A DNA stretch of 36,897 nt from Acidimicrobiia bacterium (GCA_022824805.1 JAJDZE010000034.1:1-36897); one strand, 5' to 3'. Numbered from the stretch's first letter, positions 1-11,888 are shown. The notes: generated by a model from the letters alone, not told the origin. A program made the numbers and translations.

Positions 1-1
1 G

Positions 2-1248
<1,247 letters not shown>

Positions 1249-1401
1249 GGACAGCCGATCGTTGCTTCGGGCGCGCAGTGCGTGGGCCTCGCGCCATCCT
1301 CCAGCAACAAGAGATGTCACATCGGAGCGATGAGCCTGGCGCATCCAGACACGCACTGAGCTGGCACGGGGGACCTGATCGCGACGCCGCGGTCGCGCGA
1401 G

Positions 1402-3687
<2,286 letters not shown>

Positions 3688-3696
3688 AGCGGTTGG

Positions 3697-3702
3697 ACGC
3701 TA
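3697..3702 (-). promoter_or_regulatory. Putative -10 box (TAGCGT) for icd, near-leaderless
   Basis: On the minus strand TAGCGT fits TANNNT and sits 9 bases before the icd ATG. No Shine-Dalgarno-like purine run lies between. The same arrangement recurs before many genes here, which is the main support. Confidence 0.45.
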
Positions 3703-3790
3703 CCGCCCGCCGGTGGCACGCCGCCTGACGAGCTCGGAGACGCAGCAGCCGGCGGGGTGGGAGGCCTGAGTTCGGGTCGGCGAGGACGGC

Positions 3791-5368
3791 TCAGCCGGCC
3801 GTGTGCGCGGCGGCGGAGCTGCCCGCGATGCGACCGAACACGGCGCCCGCCGAGAGGCCTGAGCCGCCGGGATAGTTGCCGTAGAACAGGCCGCCCACCA
3901 GCTCGCCCGCGGCATACAGGCCCCTGATCGGCCGCAGGTCGGTGTCGATCACGCAGCCGGTCTCGTCGATGCGCAGCCCGCCGAACGTGAAGGTCAGGCC
4001 GCAGGTCACGCGGAACGCTGAGAAGGGAGGCGTCTCGATCGGCATCGCCCAATTCGTCTTGTCGGGGCTCAGACCCCTGGTGCGGCGGCCGTCGAGCACA
4101 TTCGGGTCGAACGCGACGCTGCGGTCGACCGCTGTGTTGAATTCGCTGATGGTCGCCAGCGCCTGCTCGGTGTGCACGTTCTCCATGCGCGCGCAGAGCT
4201 CTTCGATGCTGTCGGCGGTCACCCTGGTGACCTGCCGGATGCGGTACTCGTCGCGCAACAGGTGATCGGTGCCGGCGTCGAAGACCTGCCAGGCCGAGTG
4301 CCCCGGCTGGGCCAGGATCTCGCGGCCGTAGCGGGCGTAGGTGTAGTTGCGGAAGTCGGCGCCTTCGTCCACGAATCGCTCGCCGCGCTGGTTGAGCACG
4401 ATCGCGAATGGGTAGCTGTGCTTCTGGAAGCCGTCGCCGACGGCAAGGTCGCCGAACTCGGGGGCGTTGTAGTCCCACGCCACGGCGTGTGCGCCGCTCC
4501 AGTTGCCGTACGGCATCGCGCCGATGTCGAGCGCCATCGCGATGCCGTCGCCGGTGTTGAAGCGCGTGCCGCGCACTTTGGCCAAGTCCCAGCCGGGACC
4601 GAGGTAGCGGGTGCGCCATTCGGCGTTGGCTTGAAAGCCGCCTGCTGCCAGCACGACCGCGCTGCTCTCAACCTCGACTGTCCGGTCCGGCTGTACCGAG
4701 CTGTCGGCGTCCGCGGCAGTCGCTGTGTCTGGTCCATCGGTGCTGCGCAGCCGGACCCGCACGCCTCGAACTGCGCCGGAATGGTCAGTGATCAGCGATT
4801 GCGCGGCGGCTTCGTGCCAGAGGTCGATCCGGTTGCGTTCGAGTGCCGTCCGCAGCGATTCCACGAGACCCTCGCCGCCGCCCACCGACTCCACGGTGAG
4901 GCCGCCCCAGAACGTGAAGCGCCCGTCCACCTTGAAGGCCTGGCGTCCCCAGATCGGCGCGAACCGCACGCCGTGGCTCGCCATCCACATCAGCGTGTCC
5001 TTGCTGCGGGTGACGAGCGTGTCTGCCAGTTCGGGATCGCACCGGTAGTCGGTGATGCGGCCCAGGTCGGCGTAGAACTGCTCTTCGGTGTAGGCGCCGA
5101 AATCGGTCATCTCCACTTCGGCGTCGGTGAGATCGGGCATCAGCGCCCGCAGGTCGTCGACGCCGTCGTAGGCGAAGCGGATCGCGCCGGCAGTGAAGCG
5201 GCTGTTGCCGCCCGCCTCGGCCTCGGGCGCCCGCTCCAGCACCAGCACCCTGGCGCCGCCTTCGTGCGCCGCGAGCGCTGCGCACATCGCCGCATTGCCC
5301 GCGCCTACAACCACGACGTCGTAGTTCTGAGAGTGTTTGGGGGGTGTCGTGTCGGGGGGCTCGCTCAC
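3791..5368 (-). CDS. FAD-dependent dehydrogenase, tricarballylate dehydrogenase (TcuA)-like
   Basis: A 525-residue flavoprotein of the fumarate reductase/succinate dehydrogenase FAD-binding family. The N-terminal dinucleotide motif is YDVVVVGAGNAAM (residues 16-28); the third Gly is Ala, as I recall for TcuA proteins. Next come LVLERAPEAEAGGNSRFTAG and, near the C-terminus, GLYAAGELVGGLFYGNYPGG. TcuA oxidises tricarballylate to cis-aconitate, but other small carboxylates or ketosteroid-like substrates are possible for this family. No tcuB-like electron-transfer partner adjoins it. I chose the GTG at 5368: it starts just before the FAD motif and has TAGGCT 8 bases upstream on the minus strand. 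An in-frame ATG at 5455 would add 29 Arg-rich, unconserved-looking residues. It is divergent from the dehydrogenase at 5533. Confidence 0.8.
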   Translation of the reverse strand: MSEPPDTTPPKHSQNYDVVVVGAGNAAMCAALAAHEGGARVLVLERAPEAEAGGNSRFTAGAIRFAYDGVDDLRALMPDLTDAEVEMTDFGAYTEEQFYADLGRITDYRCDPELADTLVTRSKDTLMWMASHGVRFAPIWGRQAFKVDGRFTFWGGLTVESVGGGEGLVESLRTALERNRIDLWHEAAAQSLITDHSGAVRGVRVRLRSTDGPDTATAADADSSVQPDRTVEVESSAVVLAAGGFQANAEWRTRYLGPGWDLAKVRGTRFNTGDGIAMALDIGAMPYGNWSGAHAVAWDYNAPEFGDLAVGDGFQKHSYPFAIVLNQRGERFVDEGADFRNYTYARYGREILAQPGHSAWQVFDAGTDHLLRDEYRIRQVTRVTADSIEELCARMENVHTEQALATISEFNTAVDRSVAFDPNVLDGRRTRGLSPDKTNWAMPIETPPFSAFRVTCGLTFTFGGLRIDETGCVIDTDLRPIRGLYAAGELVGGLFYGNYPGGSGLSAGAVFGRIAGSSAAAHTAG

Positions 5369-5376
5369 GCCGGGCG

Positions 5377-5382
5377 AGCCTA
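5377..5382 (-). promoter_or_regulatory. Putative -10 box (TAGGCT) for the TcuA-like gene
   Basis: TAGGCT on the minus strand lies 8 bases before the chosen GTG start at 5368, with no ribosome binding site. It supports that start over the upstream ATG. Confidence 0.4.
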
Positions 5383-5520
5383 TGTGGGGTGCCTGGTGCG
5401 CGTCCGAACCCGGCCGCTGCTGCGTGGCTCGGATCGTGCGCCGCCGCAGACGCATGAGGCGTCGGGAAAACAGCAGCTAGCAGATCGCGATTCGCAACAG
5501 AACGCATCAGGCTCGCGGCG

Positions 5521-5526
5521 TACGCT
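5521..5526 (+). promoter_or_regulatory. Putative -10 box (TACGCT) for the Ldh-family gene, leaderless
   Basis: TACGCT is followed by exactly 6 bases (GCGGCG) and then the ATG at 5533. The 8-base palindrome GCGTACGC overlaps the box. The same TACGCTGCGGC string precedes the fadJ-like start at 9904 on the other strand. Confidence 0.5.
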
Positions 5527-5532
5527 GCGGCG

Positions 5533-6675
5533 ATGAGCGAATCCAGCACAACCAGCGACGCCGCGAATGGCGATGTGGTGATCGACCACGAACGCCTTGC
5601 CGAGTTCATCGCCGAGATCTTCCGCCATACGGCGTGCTCGGATGCCGAAGCACAGCGCATCGGCCGCAGTCTCGTCGGGGCCAATCTGGCAGGCCATGAC
5701 AGCCATGGCGTCATCCGTTCGGCGCTGTACGTGGATCTGTTGGCGAATGGCGTCCAGCTCGCCGACCAGGCGCTCAAGGTGCTGATCGACTCGGGTGCGC
5801 TGCTGCTGGTGGACGGCCAGTACGGCATGGGACAGACCGTCGGTCCTGCCGCAGTCGAGCTGGGCATCGAACGGTGCAAAGAGCTGGGCGTGGCAGTGGT
5901 GGGGCTGCGCAACGCGGGCCACCTCGGCCGCATCGGCGAGTACGCCGAGATGGCCGCAGCCGAAGGCCTCGTCTCGGTGCACTTCGTGAACGTCGCCAAC
6001 AGCCGGCTGGTGGCACCGTTCGGCGCCAAGGCCCGCCGGATGGGCACCAACCCGTGCGCGTATGGCGCTCCTGTCGCCGGACGCCGTCCCGTCATCCACG
6101 ATTTCGCGACGTCGGTGGTGGCCGAGGGCAAGGCCATGGTCGCGCTGCATGGCGGCCCGGGTGTCCCCGACAACGCGCTCGTGTCCGGTGACGGCGAGAT
6201 CACCGGCGACCCGCGGGTGCTCTACACGTTCCAGGAGGGTGAGCGCCCCAACTCCATGGACGGCCCAGGCGCGCTGCGGGCAATGGGCGAGCACAAGGGC
6301 TCGGGCATCTCGGTGATGTGCGAGCTGCTGGCCGGTGCGCTCACGGGCACGGGCACTGCCGGGCCCCGACGTGTTCGCTTCGCCAACGGCATGCTCTCGG
6401 TGTACGTCGACCCGGCACAGATCGATGCTGCCGTCGGCGAGACCGACGACGGCTACAACGGCATCGCGGCCGACTATCTCGACTGGTTCTACGACGCGGA
6501 CGCGATCGATCCCGACAAAGGGGTGAAGCTGCCCGGCGATGTCGAGCACGAGCGGCGCGAGCACCGCATGGTCAACGGCATCACGCTGCCCGCCGAGACG
6601 TGGGAGAGCATCTGCGGCGGCGCCCGCGCCGCTGGCGTACCAGAGTCAACGATCGCCACCGCAGCCACCGGCTGA
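5533..6675 (+). CDS. Malate/L-lactate/ureidoglycolate dehydrogenase family oxidoreductase (Ldh/Mdh type 2)
   Basis: A 380-residue NAD(P)-dependent 2-hydroxyacid dehydrogenase of the MDH/LDH type 2 family (YlbC, AllD, ComC relatives), which has a fold different from classical LDH/MDH. Diagnostic pieces are GHDSHGVIR at residues 54-62, the GHLGRIGEYAEMAA segment, NPCAYGAP, and EHKGSGISVMCELLAGALTG towards the C-terminus. The family oxidises or reduces small hydroxy acids such as malate, lactate, sulfolactate or ureidoglycolate; the exact substrate cannot be read from sequence. It is transcribed alone, divergently from the TcuA-like flavoprotein, so the two may be co-regulated in carboxylic acid catabolism. 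The start has a TACGCT box six bases before it and no ribosome binding site. Confidence 0.88.
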   Translation: MSESSTTSDAANGDVVIDHERLAEFIAEIFRHTACSDAEAQRIGRSLVGANLAGHDSHGVIRSALYVDLLANGVQLADQALKVLIDSGALLLVDGQYGMGQTVGPAAVELGIERCKELGVAVVGLRNAGHLGRIGEYAEMAAAEGLVSVHFVNVANSRLVAPFGAKARRMGTNPCAYGAPVAGRRPVIHDFATSVVAEGKAMVALHGGPGVPDNALVSGDGEITGDPRVLYTFQEGERPNSMDGPGALRAMGEHKGSGISVMCELLAGALTGTGTAGPRRVRFANGMLSVYVDPAQIDAAVGETDDGYNGIAADYLDWFYDADAIDPDKGVKLPGDVEHERREHRMVNGITLPAETWESICGGARAAGVPESTIATAATG

Positions 6676-6789
6676 GCTGACCGCTTCAGCACTGTGGCGC
6701 GATGCCGGTCCGGTACGCGCAAAGCGCGCCGCCGTCAGACAACTTGGCATCGATTGGCGCCAGTTCCAAGACGCATAGAGGTAGCGGCG

Positions 6790-7647
6790 CTATTCGTCGA
6801 GGGTGGGGCCGGCGCCTTGTACGCGGGTCTGGCGCATGTAGCGGCGCCAACGGTCGGCGTCGTAGCCGGCGCCGCGGTGCAGCAGGCAGCGATTGTCGTA
6901 GATGACCGTGTCGCCGGGACGCCAGCGATGCGCGTACTCGTCTTCGGGACGGGTGGCGGCCTCGTTGAGCTCGTCGATGAGCCGGCGGCTGTCGATGCCG
7001 TGCCACCCGACGATCGACCGGGCATGTGAGCCGGCGTAGTAGTTCTTCAGGCCGTTGCCGGGGTTGGTGCGCACCAGCCGCTGGGGGATCGGCGGCAGAG
7101 ATGCGGCGTGGTTCGGATCGACCGGGGCGACCTTGGTCCGGCTGAACACGTAGTCGTGAAGCACCACGAGGTCGTTGATCTCGGCCTGGCGCTCGAGGCT
7201 GAGCCGGGCGTACGCGGCGCGCTGGCTGGCGTACAGCGTCTCGCCGCCCTCGCCGGGCACCTCGTAGGCGCACAGGATCGACACGTACGACGGCACGAGC
7301 CGGAACGACGAATCCGAGTGCCACAGGTTGTTGCCCTTCTGGTTGTGGGTCAGCGGGTGTGACTCGTCCCGCTTGGCGTCGGCGTCGATGACGTTGCCGA
7401 TCGTGCCGAAGTACTCGACCTTGCCCGTCTTGCCGAACACCACATGGTTCGGCTCGGGTTCGCCGAGGCTGCGGGTGAGCGCCAGCTGCGCTTCGTCGGA
7501 CATCTGCTGGTCCGGGAAATGCAGCAGCGAATAGGTGTCGACGGCCTCATGGAGCGCGGCGACTGCCTCATCGTCGATGGGCCCAGCAAGGTCGATGCCC
7601 GTCACTAGCGCTCCGAAGTCAGGGTGGATCGGCTCGAACGTCAGCAT
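6790..7647 (-). CDS. TauD/TfdA-family 2-oxoglutarate-dependent dioxygenase
   Basis: A 285-residue non-haem Fe(II)/2-oxoglutarate dioxygenase. The metal triad is visible: H110 and D112 in NLWHSDSSF and the distal H257 in DNRCLLHRGAGYD. An Arg-rich stretch at 266-272 supplies the 2-oxoglutarate salt bridge. The first residues (MLTFEPIHPDFGALVTGIDL) are typical for the family. The enzymes hydroxylate substrates such as taurine, 2,4-D, sulfonates or other small acids, often releasing a substituent. There are no sulfonate transport genes here, so a taurine role is not supported, and a TfdA-like or other substrate is equally likely. The ATG at 7647 follows CAAGAT plus six bases, a weaker version of the leaderless -10 layout. 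The in-frame extension upstream looks non-coding. Confidence 0.9.
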   Translation of the reverse strand: MLTFEPIHPDFGALVTGIDLAGPIDDEAVAALHEAVDTYSLLHFPDQQMSDEAQLALTRSLGEPEPNHVVFGKTGKVEYFGTIGNVIDADAKRDESHPLTHNQKGNNLWHSDSSFRLVPSYVSILCAYEVPGEGGETLYASQRAAYARLSLERQAEINDLVVLHDYVFSRTKVAPVDPNHAASLPPIPQRLVRTNPGNGLKNYYAGSHARSIVGWHGIDSRRLIDELNEAATRPEDEYAHRWRPGDTVIYDNRCLLHRGAGYDADRWRRYMRQTRVQGAGPTLDE

Positions 7648-7789
7648 GGACTCATCTTGGCACCGCTTCGTTGAGTGCCGTCGAGCGCACCAAGTGCGAG
7701 GCGTCCGCCGACCGAGCCGCTCGTGTTGCAAGCGCAGGCATCAGACAGTCCCGGTGACCGACCCGTCGGACGCTCTCGGAAGCGGACGC

Positions 7790-9904
7790 TCAGCTCTGGT
7801 GGCGGGCCAGCCAGCCGCCCTCTGCCGCCAGCCGCTCCAGCAGCGGGCTCGGCGTCCAGTGATCTCCGCCCAGGGTCTCGTCGTAATGGCGGATGCGGCC
7901 CAGCACCTCGCCGAGCCCGATCTCGTCGGCCCAGTACATCGGCCCGCCGGTGTACATCGGCCAGCCGTAGCCGTTGATCCAGGTGACATCGACGTCGCTG
8001 CCCCGCAGCGCGATGCCCTCGTCGAGAATCTTGGCGCCCTCGTTGACCATCGGGTACAGGCAGCGTTCGAGGATCTCCTGGTCGGTGACATAGCGCAGCT
8101 CTGCGCCCCGCTCAGCGGCGAAGTCGCGGATCATCTGCTCCACCTCAGGGTCGGGCGTGGAGGCCCGGGTGTCGGGGTCGTAGATGCAGTAGCCGCGGCC
8201 GTTCTTCTGGCCCCGGCGGCCCGACTCGCACAGCACCTCGCGCACCGTCGAGCTCGATGTTGTGTCGGAGTTCCAGCCCACGTCGAGCCCGGCCAGATCG
8301 CTCATGGCGAATGGTCCCATGGGGAAGCCGAAGTCGTACACGACCTTGTCGATCTGGGCCGGCGTGGCGCCCTCCAGCAGCATCTTCTCGGCCTCGATGC
8401 CTCGCATGAACAGCATCCGGTTTCCGATGAAGCCGTAGCAGACCCCGCACAGCACCGGTGTCTTGCCGATGCGCTTGCCGATCGACATGGCAGTGGTGAT
8501 CGCCGTGTGCGAACTGGCATCGCCGCGCACCACTTCAAGCATCCGCATGACATTGGCGGGGGAGAAGAAGTGCATGCCGATGACGGCCTCAGGCCGTGAG
8601 GTGGCCGAGGCGATCTCGTTCACGTCCAGAGCGGAGGTGTTGGTGGCGAGCACCGCACCCGGCTTGCAGATGGCGTCGAGCTGGGAGAACACGTCCTTCT
8701 TGAGCGCCATGTTCTCGAAGACGGCCTCGATCATCAGGTCGCAGTCGGCGAAGTCGCCCATGTCGGTGGAGCCCTGCAGCAGGTCCATGCGGGTCTGCAC
8801 GTCGTCAGAGGAGATGCCGCCCCGCGCCGCGGTGCGCTCGTAGTTGCGCCGCACCACGCCGAGACCACGTTCGAGGCTCGCCTCGTCACGCTCCACGAGC
8901 GTGACCGGTATGCCGATGTTGGCGAAGTTCATCGCAATGCCGCCGCCCATCGTGCCTGCTCCCAGGATGCCGACCCGCGCAATGTCGACGGGCGGCGTGT
9001 CGCGGGGCACATCGGGCACCTTCTGGGCCGCTCGCTCGGCAAAGAAGTAGTACTGCTGCGCGTTGGCCTGCGAGCTGCCCATCAGCTCGCCGAAGATGCG
9101 CTGCTCCGCGGCGAGGCCCGCCTCGAAGTCGCCGCTGGCGCCGGTTTCTACGGCTGCTTCCACGCAGCGCACGATGCAGTCAGGAGCCTCGAAGCCGCGC
9201 GTCCGGCGGGCGATTGATACCCGGAAGGCAGCGAACTGCTCGGCACCGAAGCCTTCGAGGCGGTCATTGCGGTCGCGGATGCGCGGGCGGGGCATGCCTT
9301 CTGCCACGGCTCGACGGGCGAATGCCACCGCTCCGGCCTCGAGATCGGCCGGCGAGTCGCCCACGATCTCGTTGATCAGGCCGCATTCCAGCGCCTCAGC
9401 AGCGCCGATGGGATCGCCGCTGACCATGATCTCGAGCGCCCGCTGCGGGCCGGTGATGCGCGGCAGGCGTTGCGTGCCGCCGCCTCCCGGCAGCAAGCCC
9501 AGCTTCACCTCAGGCAGACCGAACTGGGCCGTACTGATGGCGACCCGGAAGTGCGCGCACAGCGCCACTTCCAGCCCGCCGCCGAGCGCAGTGCCGTGGA
9601 TGGCAGCCACCACCGGCTTGCCGCAGTTCTCCATGGCCTCCTGGCCGGGCACGAGGCCGGGGGGCTTGGGCGGCTGGGAGAACTCGGTGATGTCGGCGCT
9701 GGCTATGAAGGTGCGCCCGTCGCAGATGAGCACGATGGCCGTTGCGTCGCTGGCCTCGGCGGCTGCCATGCCGTCGATGAGGCCTTGGCGCACGTGGTAG
9801 CTCAGCGCGTTGACGGGCGGGTTGTTCACGATGAGCAGCGCCACTTCGTCGCGGCGCTCGAGTCGGACCGACTCGGTGATCTGGCTCTGGTCCTGGGTTG
9901 TCAT
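7790..9904 (-). CDS. fadJ: Bifunctional enoyl-CoA hydratase / 3-hydroxyacyl-CoA dehydrogenase (FadJ/peroxisomal MFE-like)
   Basis: This 704-residue protein catalyses two consecutive beta-oxidation steps, hydration of 2-enoyl-CoA and NAD-dependent oxidation of 3-hydroxyacyl-CoA. The N-terminal crotonase domain (about 1-190) has the oxyanion-hole segment [11 protein letters not shown]112 in [12 protein letters not shown] and E132 in [19 protein letters not shown], the two catalytic glutamates. The dehydrogenase domain starts near 308 with [15 protein letters not shown] (GAGTMG 315-320). It continues with [11 protein letters not shown], catalytic H445 in GMHFFSP, and the C-terminal helical domain to about 690. 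Length fits FadJ/peroxisomal MFE1 (about 715). No thiolase gene adjoins it. It is divergent from ilvE across 157 bp containing a 16-bp palindrome. TACGCT lies 7 bases before the ATG and no ribosome binding site is seen. Confidence 0.94.
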   Translation of the reverse strand: MTTQDQSQITESVRLERRDEVALLIVNNPPVNALSYHVRQGLIDGMAAAEASDATAIVLICDGRTFIASADITEFSQPPKPPGLVPGQEAMENCGKPVVAAIHGTALGGGLEVALCAHFRVAISTAQFGLPEVKLGLLPGGGGTQRLPRITGPQRALEIMVSGDPIGAAEALECGLINEIVGDSPADLEAGAVAFARRAVAEGMPRPRIRDRNDRLEGFGAEQFAAFRVSIARRTRGFEAPDCIVRCVEAAVETGASGDFEAGLAAEQRIFGELMGSSQANAQQYYFFAERAAQKVPDVPRDTPPVDIARVGILGAGTMGGGIAMNFANIGIPVTLVERDEASLERGLGVVRRNYERTAARGGISSDDVQTRMDLLQGSTDMGDFADCDLMIEAVFENMALKKDVFSQLDAICKPGAVLATNTSALDVNEIASATSRPEAVIGMHFFSPANVMRMLEVVRGDASSHTAITTAMSIGKRIGKTPVLCGVCYGFIGNRMLFMRGIEAEKMLLEGATPAQIDKVVYDFGFPMGPFAMSDLAGLDVGWNSDTTSSSTVREVLCESGRRGQKNGRGYCIYDPDTRASTPDPEVEQMIRDFAAERGAELRYVTDQEILERCLYPMVNEGAKILDEGIALRGSDVDVTWINGYGWPMYTGGPMYWADEIGLGEVLGRIRHYDETLGGDHWTPSPLLERLAAEGGWLARHQS

Positions 9905-9911
9905 GGGCCGC

Positions 9912-9917
9912 AGCGTA
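9912..9917 (-). promoter_or_regulatory. Putative -10 box (TACGCT) for the fadJ-like gene, leaderless
   Basis: On the minus strand TACGCT is followed by 7 bases and the ATG at 9904. It sits in the same GCGTACGCTGCGGC context as the box before the gene at 5533. Confidence 0.48.
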
Positions 9918-9962
9918 CGCAACGACGGCGCTGGGGGACCGGGCTGGTGGGTGCGACCGGGC

Positions 9963-9978
9963 AATTCGGCGCCGAATT
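9963..9978. promoter_or_regulatory. 16-bp perfect palindrome in the fadJ/ilvE divergent region, candidate operator
   Basis: AATTCGGCGCCGAATT is an uninterrupted perfect palindrome in the 157-bp gap between divergent fadJ-like and ilvE genes. It lies about 28 bases upstream of the ilvE -10 candidate and about 46 bases upstream of the fadJ -10 candidate. Such symmetry fits a dimeric repressor or activator site; the regulator is not encoded in this window. Confidence 0.45.
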
Positions 9979-10005
9979 CTCCCCGATGCGGACAGGGACC
10001 GGCGA

Positions 10006-10011
10006 TACGCT
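10006..10011 (+). promoter_or_regulatory. Putative -10 box (TACGCT) for ilvE with short leader
   Basis: TACGCT is predicted to start transcription near 10018. That leaves a roughly 45-base leader carrying GGAG at 10053-10056, five bases before the GTG start. Unlike its divergent neighbour, this gene therefore appears to have a conventional ribosome binding site. Confidence 0.42.
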
Positions 10012-10061
10012 GCGAATGTCTTGGACGACAGCAACACCCAAGCCATCCCCATGGAGCGCCG

Positions 10062-11087
10062 GTGACTGACAAGCCCGACCCGTTTACGGTCCCGTTCGGG
10101 ACCATCTTCTGTGACTGGATGACCACCGCCCGCGCCGACGACGGCCCGTACGTCTACGGCGGGGGAGCTGAGCCATTCGGCGATTTCACCATCAGTCCGG
10201 CGGCGCACGTACTGCACTATGGCAGCGCCATCTTCGAAGGGCTGAAGGCGCACCGGCAGGTGGACGGGTCGCTGGCGATCTTCCGGTTGGACCGCCATGT
10301 GGACCGCATGGTGTCCAGCGCGCAGCGGTTGCGGCTGCCGTCCATCGACGGCGATGTCCTGCATCAGATGTGCGTGGACGCCGTCGAGGCCAACGCGGGC
10401 GAAGTGCCCGACCCGCCCGGCTCGCTGTACATCCGCCCGACGCTCATCGGCACCGAGCCCGACATCGGCGCTGCGGCCCGTCCGACGCGCAGCGCGTTGC
10501 TGTACGTCGTCAACTGCCCGGTCGGCGACTACTTCAAGGGCGGCGTGCGGCCCTTGACCTTGCTGGTCGAGACCGAGATTCCCCGTACCGTCCCGCAGTT
10601 CGGCATGGTGAAGTGCGGCGGCAACTACGCGATGGCGCTGGCGCCCACGCTGGATGCCATGGCCGGCAACGAGGCCATCGACCAGATGCTGTTCGCCACT
10701 GGTGGCGACATCACCGAGACCGGGGCGTCCAACTTCTTCCTGGCCGACGACGAGCGGGTGGTGACACGCCATCTCGACGAGTCGTTCCTGCACGGTGTCA
10801 CACGGTCGTCAGTGATCGAGCTGGCTGCGTCGTTGGGCTATGAGGTCGAGGAGCGCTCGATCGATCCTGAGGAGCTCGTCGAGTGGGCTGAGCGAGGCGA
10901 GGCGTTCCTGTCGGGAACGGCAGCGGTGCTCGCCCCCGTCGGCACCGTCCTGTTCGAAGGCAAGACGCTCAGCGTGGGCGACGGTCAGCCGGGCCGCAAC
11001 ACGATGCGGCTGCGTCAGGCTCTCGTCGACATCCAGATCGGTGCTGCGCCCGATCCCTTCGGTTGGCGCACACCCGTGAAGGGCTGA
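10062..11087 (+). CDS. ilvE: Branched-chain amino acid aminotransferase (fold-type IV PLP enzyme)
   Basis: A 341-residue cytoplasmic transaminase for the last step of Leu/Ile/Val synthesis or the first step of their breakdown. The PLP lysine is K184 in MVKCGGNYAMALAP. The phosphate and cofactor region ITETGASNFFLADD (217-230) and the substrate entry HYGSAIFEGLKAHR (52-65) match BCATs of the larger, eukaryote-like subgroup. SLYIRPTLIGTEP is also typical. I chose the GTG at 10062 because GGAG sits five bases upstream and because homologous sequence begins right after it (residues PFGTIFCDWM); codons further upstream are unlike protein. The HD-domain gene follows after 14 bases, so both are probably one transcript. 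It could be D-amino acid or 4-amino-4-deoxychorismate related, but the motifs favour BCAT. Confidence 0.93.
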   Translation: MTDKPDPFTVPFGTIFCDWMTTARADDGPYVYGGGAEPFGDFTISPAAHVLHYGSAIFEGLKAHRQVDGSLAIFRLDRHVDRMVSSAQRLRLPSIDGDVLHQMCVDAVEANAGEVPDPPGSLYIRPTLIGTEPDIGAAARPTRSALLYVVNCPVGDYFKGGVRPLTLLVETEIPRTVPQFGMVKCGGNYAMALAPTLDAMAGNEAIDQMLFATGGDITETGASNFFLADDERVVTRHLDESFLHGVTRSSVIELAASLGYEVEERSIDPEELVEWAERGEAFLSGTAAVLAPVGTVLFEGKTLSVGDGQPGRNTMRLRQALVDIQIGAAPDPFGWRTPVKG

Positions 11088-11101
11088 CGGATCGGGTTGC
11101 C

Positions 11102-11695
11102 ATGAGCAATCCGGACACCGGCCGCACTGTGTCCTGGACGGCAATGGAGCACGGCACCGCTGACGACTACGCGTTCTTGGACAGTCAGCACTACGCGCAT
11201 GTCCGAACGGGACTGGTCGACAACCTGCTGAGCATCCTGCAGTGCCTGCGGGGTCCAACGCTGGGCTACCAGATCGACCGCTACGACCATTCCCTGCAAT
11301 CGGCAACGCGGGCATTGCGCAACGGCGAATCCACGGACTTCGTGGCCGCGGCCCTGCTGCACGACATCGGCGACGCATTCGCGCCCGAGAATCACAGCGC
11401 TGCCGGCGCCGCCGTGCTGCAGCCCTACGTCGACGAGCGCACCCACTGGGTGATCGCCCATCACGGCCTGTTTCAGGGCTACTACTACTTCCACCACCTC
11501 GGTGGCGATCGCGATGCCCGCGAGCAGTATCAGAACTCGCCCCACTACGACGCCTGCGTGGACTTCTGCGAGAACTACGACCAGAACTGCTTCGACCCGA
11601 AGTACCCCAACCTCGCAGCGGAAGACTTCCGCCCCCTGCTCGACGAGGTCTTCAGCCGCCCCTCACAGGTCCCCGCCACCGCCCCGTTGCCCTGA
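11102..11695 (+). CDS. HD-domain protein related to PhnZ/inositol-oxygenase-like oxygenases
   Basis: A 197-residue soluble protein with an HD metal-binding core: H63 in YDHSLQSA, H87-D88 in AALLHDIGDAF, H98 in ENHSAAGA, and H120/H121 in VIAHHG. The layout, with an early His in a DHSLQ-type motif, then LLHDIG, then an H-rich aromatic stretch FQGYYYFHH, resembles the mixed-valence di-iron HD oxygenases such as PhnZ more than nucleotidases. PhnZ cleaves 2-amino-1-hydroxyethylphosphonate. No phosphonate genes are nearby, so that substrate is not implied. The C-terminal part (NYDQNCFDPKYPNL) is conserved in this subfamily as far as I recall. It starts 14 bases after ilvE, so co-transcription is likely, and a role linked to amino-acid or related carbon breakdown is possible. 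The exact reaction is unknown. Confidence 0.72.
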   Translation: MSNPDTGRTVSWTAMEHGTADDYAFLDSQHYAHVRTGLVDNLLSILQCLRGPTLGYQIDRYDHSLQSATRALRNGESTDFVAAALLHDIGDAFAPENHSAAGAAVLQPYVDERTHWVIAHHGLFQGYYYFHHLGGDRDAREQYQNSPHYDACVDFCENYDQNCFDPKYPNLAAEDFRPLLDEVFSRPSQVPATAPLP

Positions 11696-11742
11696 GCCCG
11701 CAGCGCAGCGGGTCGCCAAGCGCCGGGAAGCGGTTCATCGCA

Positions 11743-11880
11743 TCACCACAGAGTGGCGACCGGGAACTCCTCGAAGGCCCGGTCAGCGGTCACCAAGGTC
11801 AACGACTCGATCTCGGCCTGCGCCGCGTAGGAAACGTAACGGGACGATTTCCGGCCGTGCACAATCGCAGCCTGCTCTCG
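11743..11880 (-). pseudogene. C-terminal remnant of a PIN-domain (VapC-like) toxin
   Basis: On the minus strand an open stretch of 45 codons ends in YAAQAEIESLTLVTADRAF and then EEFPVATLW, then a stop. That is the classic C-terminus of a PIN-domain ribonuclease toxin, in which AQA..E.LTLVTAD..F precedes a hydrophobic end. An in-frame stop at 11881-11883 cuts the reading frame, and no N-terminal PIN half (first catalytic Asp) or antitoxin lies upstream. Upstream are the tandem repeats and the DUF4143 ATPase instead. I read this as a decayed toxin-antitoxin locus, truncated when the repeat/ATPase segment arrived or by deletion. The PIN identity is clear over the last 30 residues and uncertain before that. 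Confidence 0.65.
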
Positions 11881-11888
11881 TCAGGGAC

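Noticed and set aside
3706-3756. 8-bp inverted repeat CCCGCCGG/CCGGCGGG upstream of icd
   Set aside because: GC-rich arms with a 35-base spacer are expected by chance in this composition.
4172-5536. A 454-codon plus-strand frame opposite the TcuA-like gene
   Set aside because: It is the antisense shadow of a strongly conserved FAD-binding protein; high GC leaves the opposite strand open. It has no recognisable domain.
6676-6728. Small 5-bp hairpins after the Ldh-family gene
   Set aside because: They are too short and lack U-runs; they may help end transcription but cannot be supported as a terminator.
6790-7647. Calling the dioxygenase taurine-specific TauD
   Set aside because: No tauABC or sulfonate transport genes are nearby, and the family covers many substrates.
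9510-10793. A 427-codon minus-strand frame spanning the fadJ/ilvE gap
   Set aside because: It crosses the divergent promoter region and lies opposite ilvE and in another frame of the fadJ-like gene, with no protein-like motifs.
11102-11695. Calling the HD protein PhnZ
   Set aside because: The HD layout is similar, but no phosphonate gene (phnY, phnW or transporter) is present and the length and C-terminus differ.
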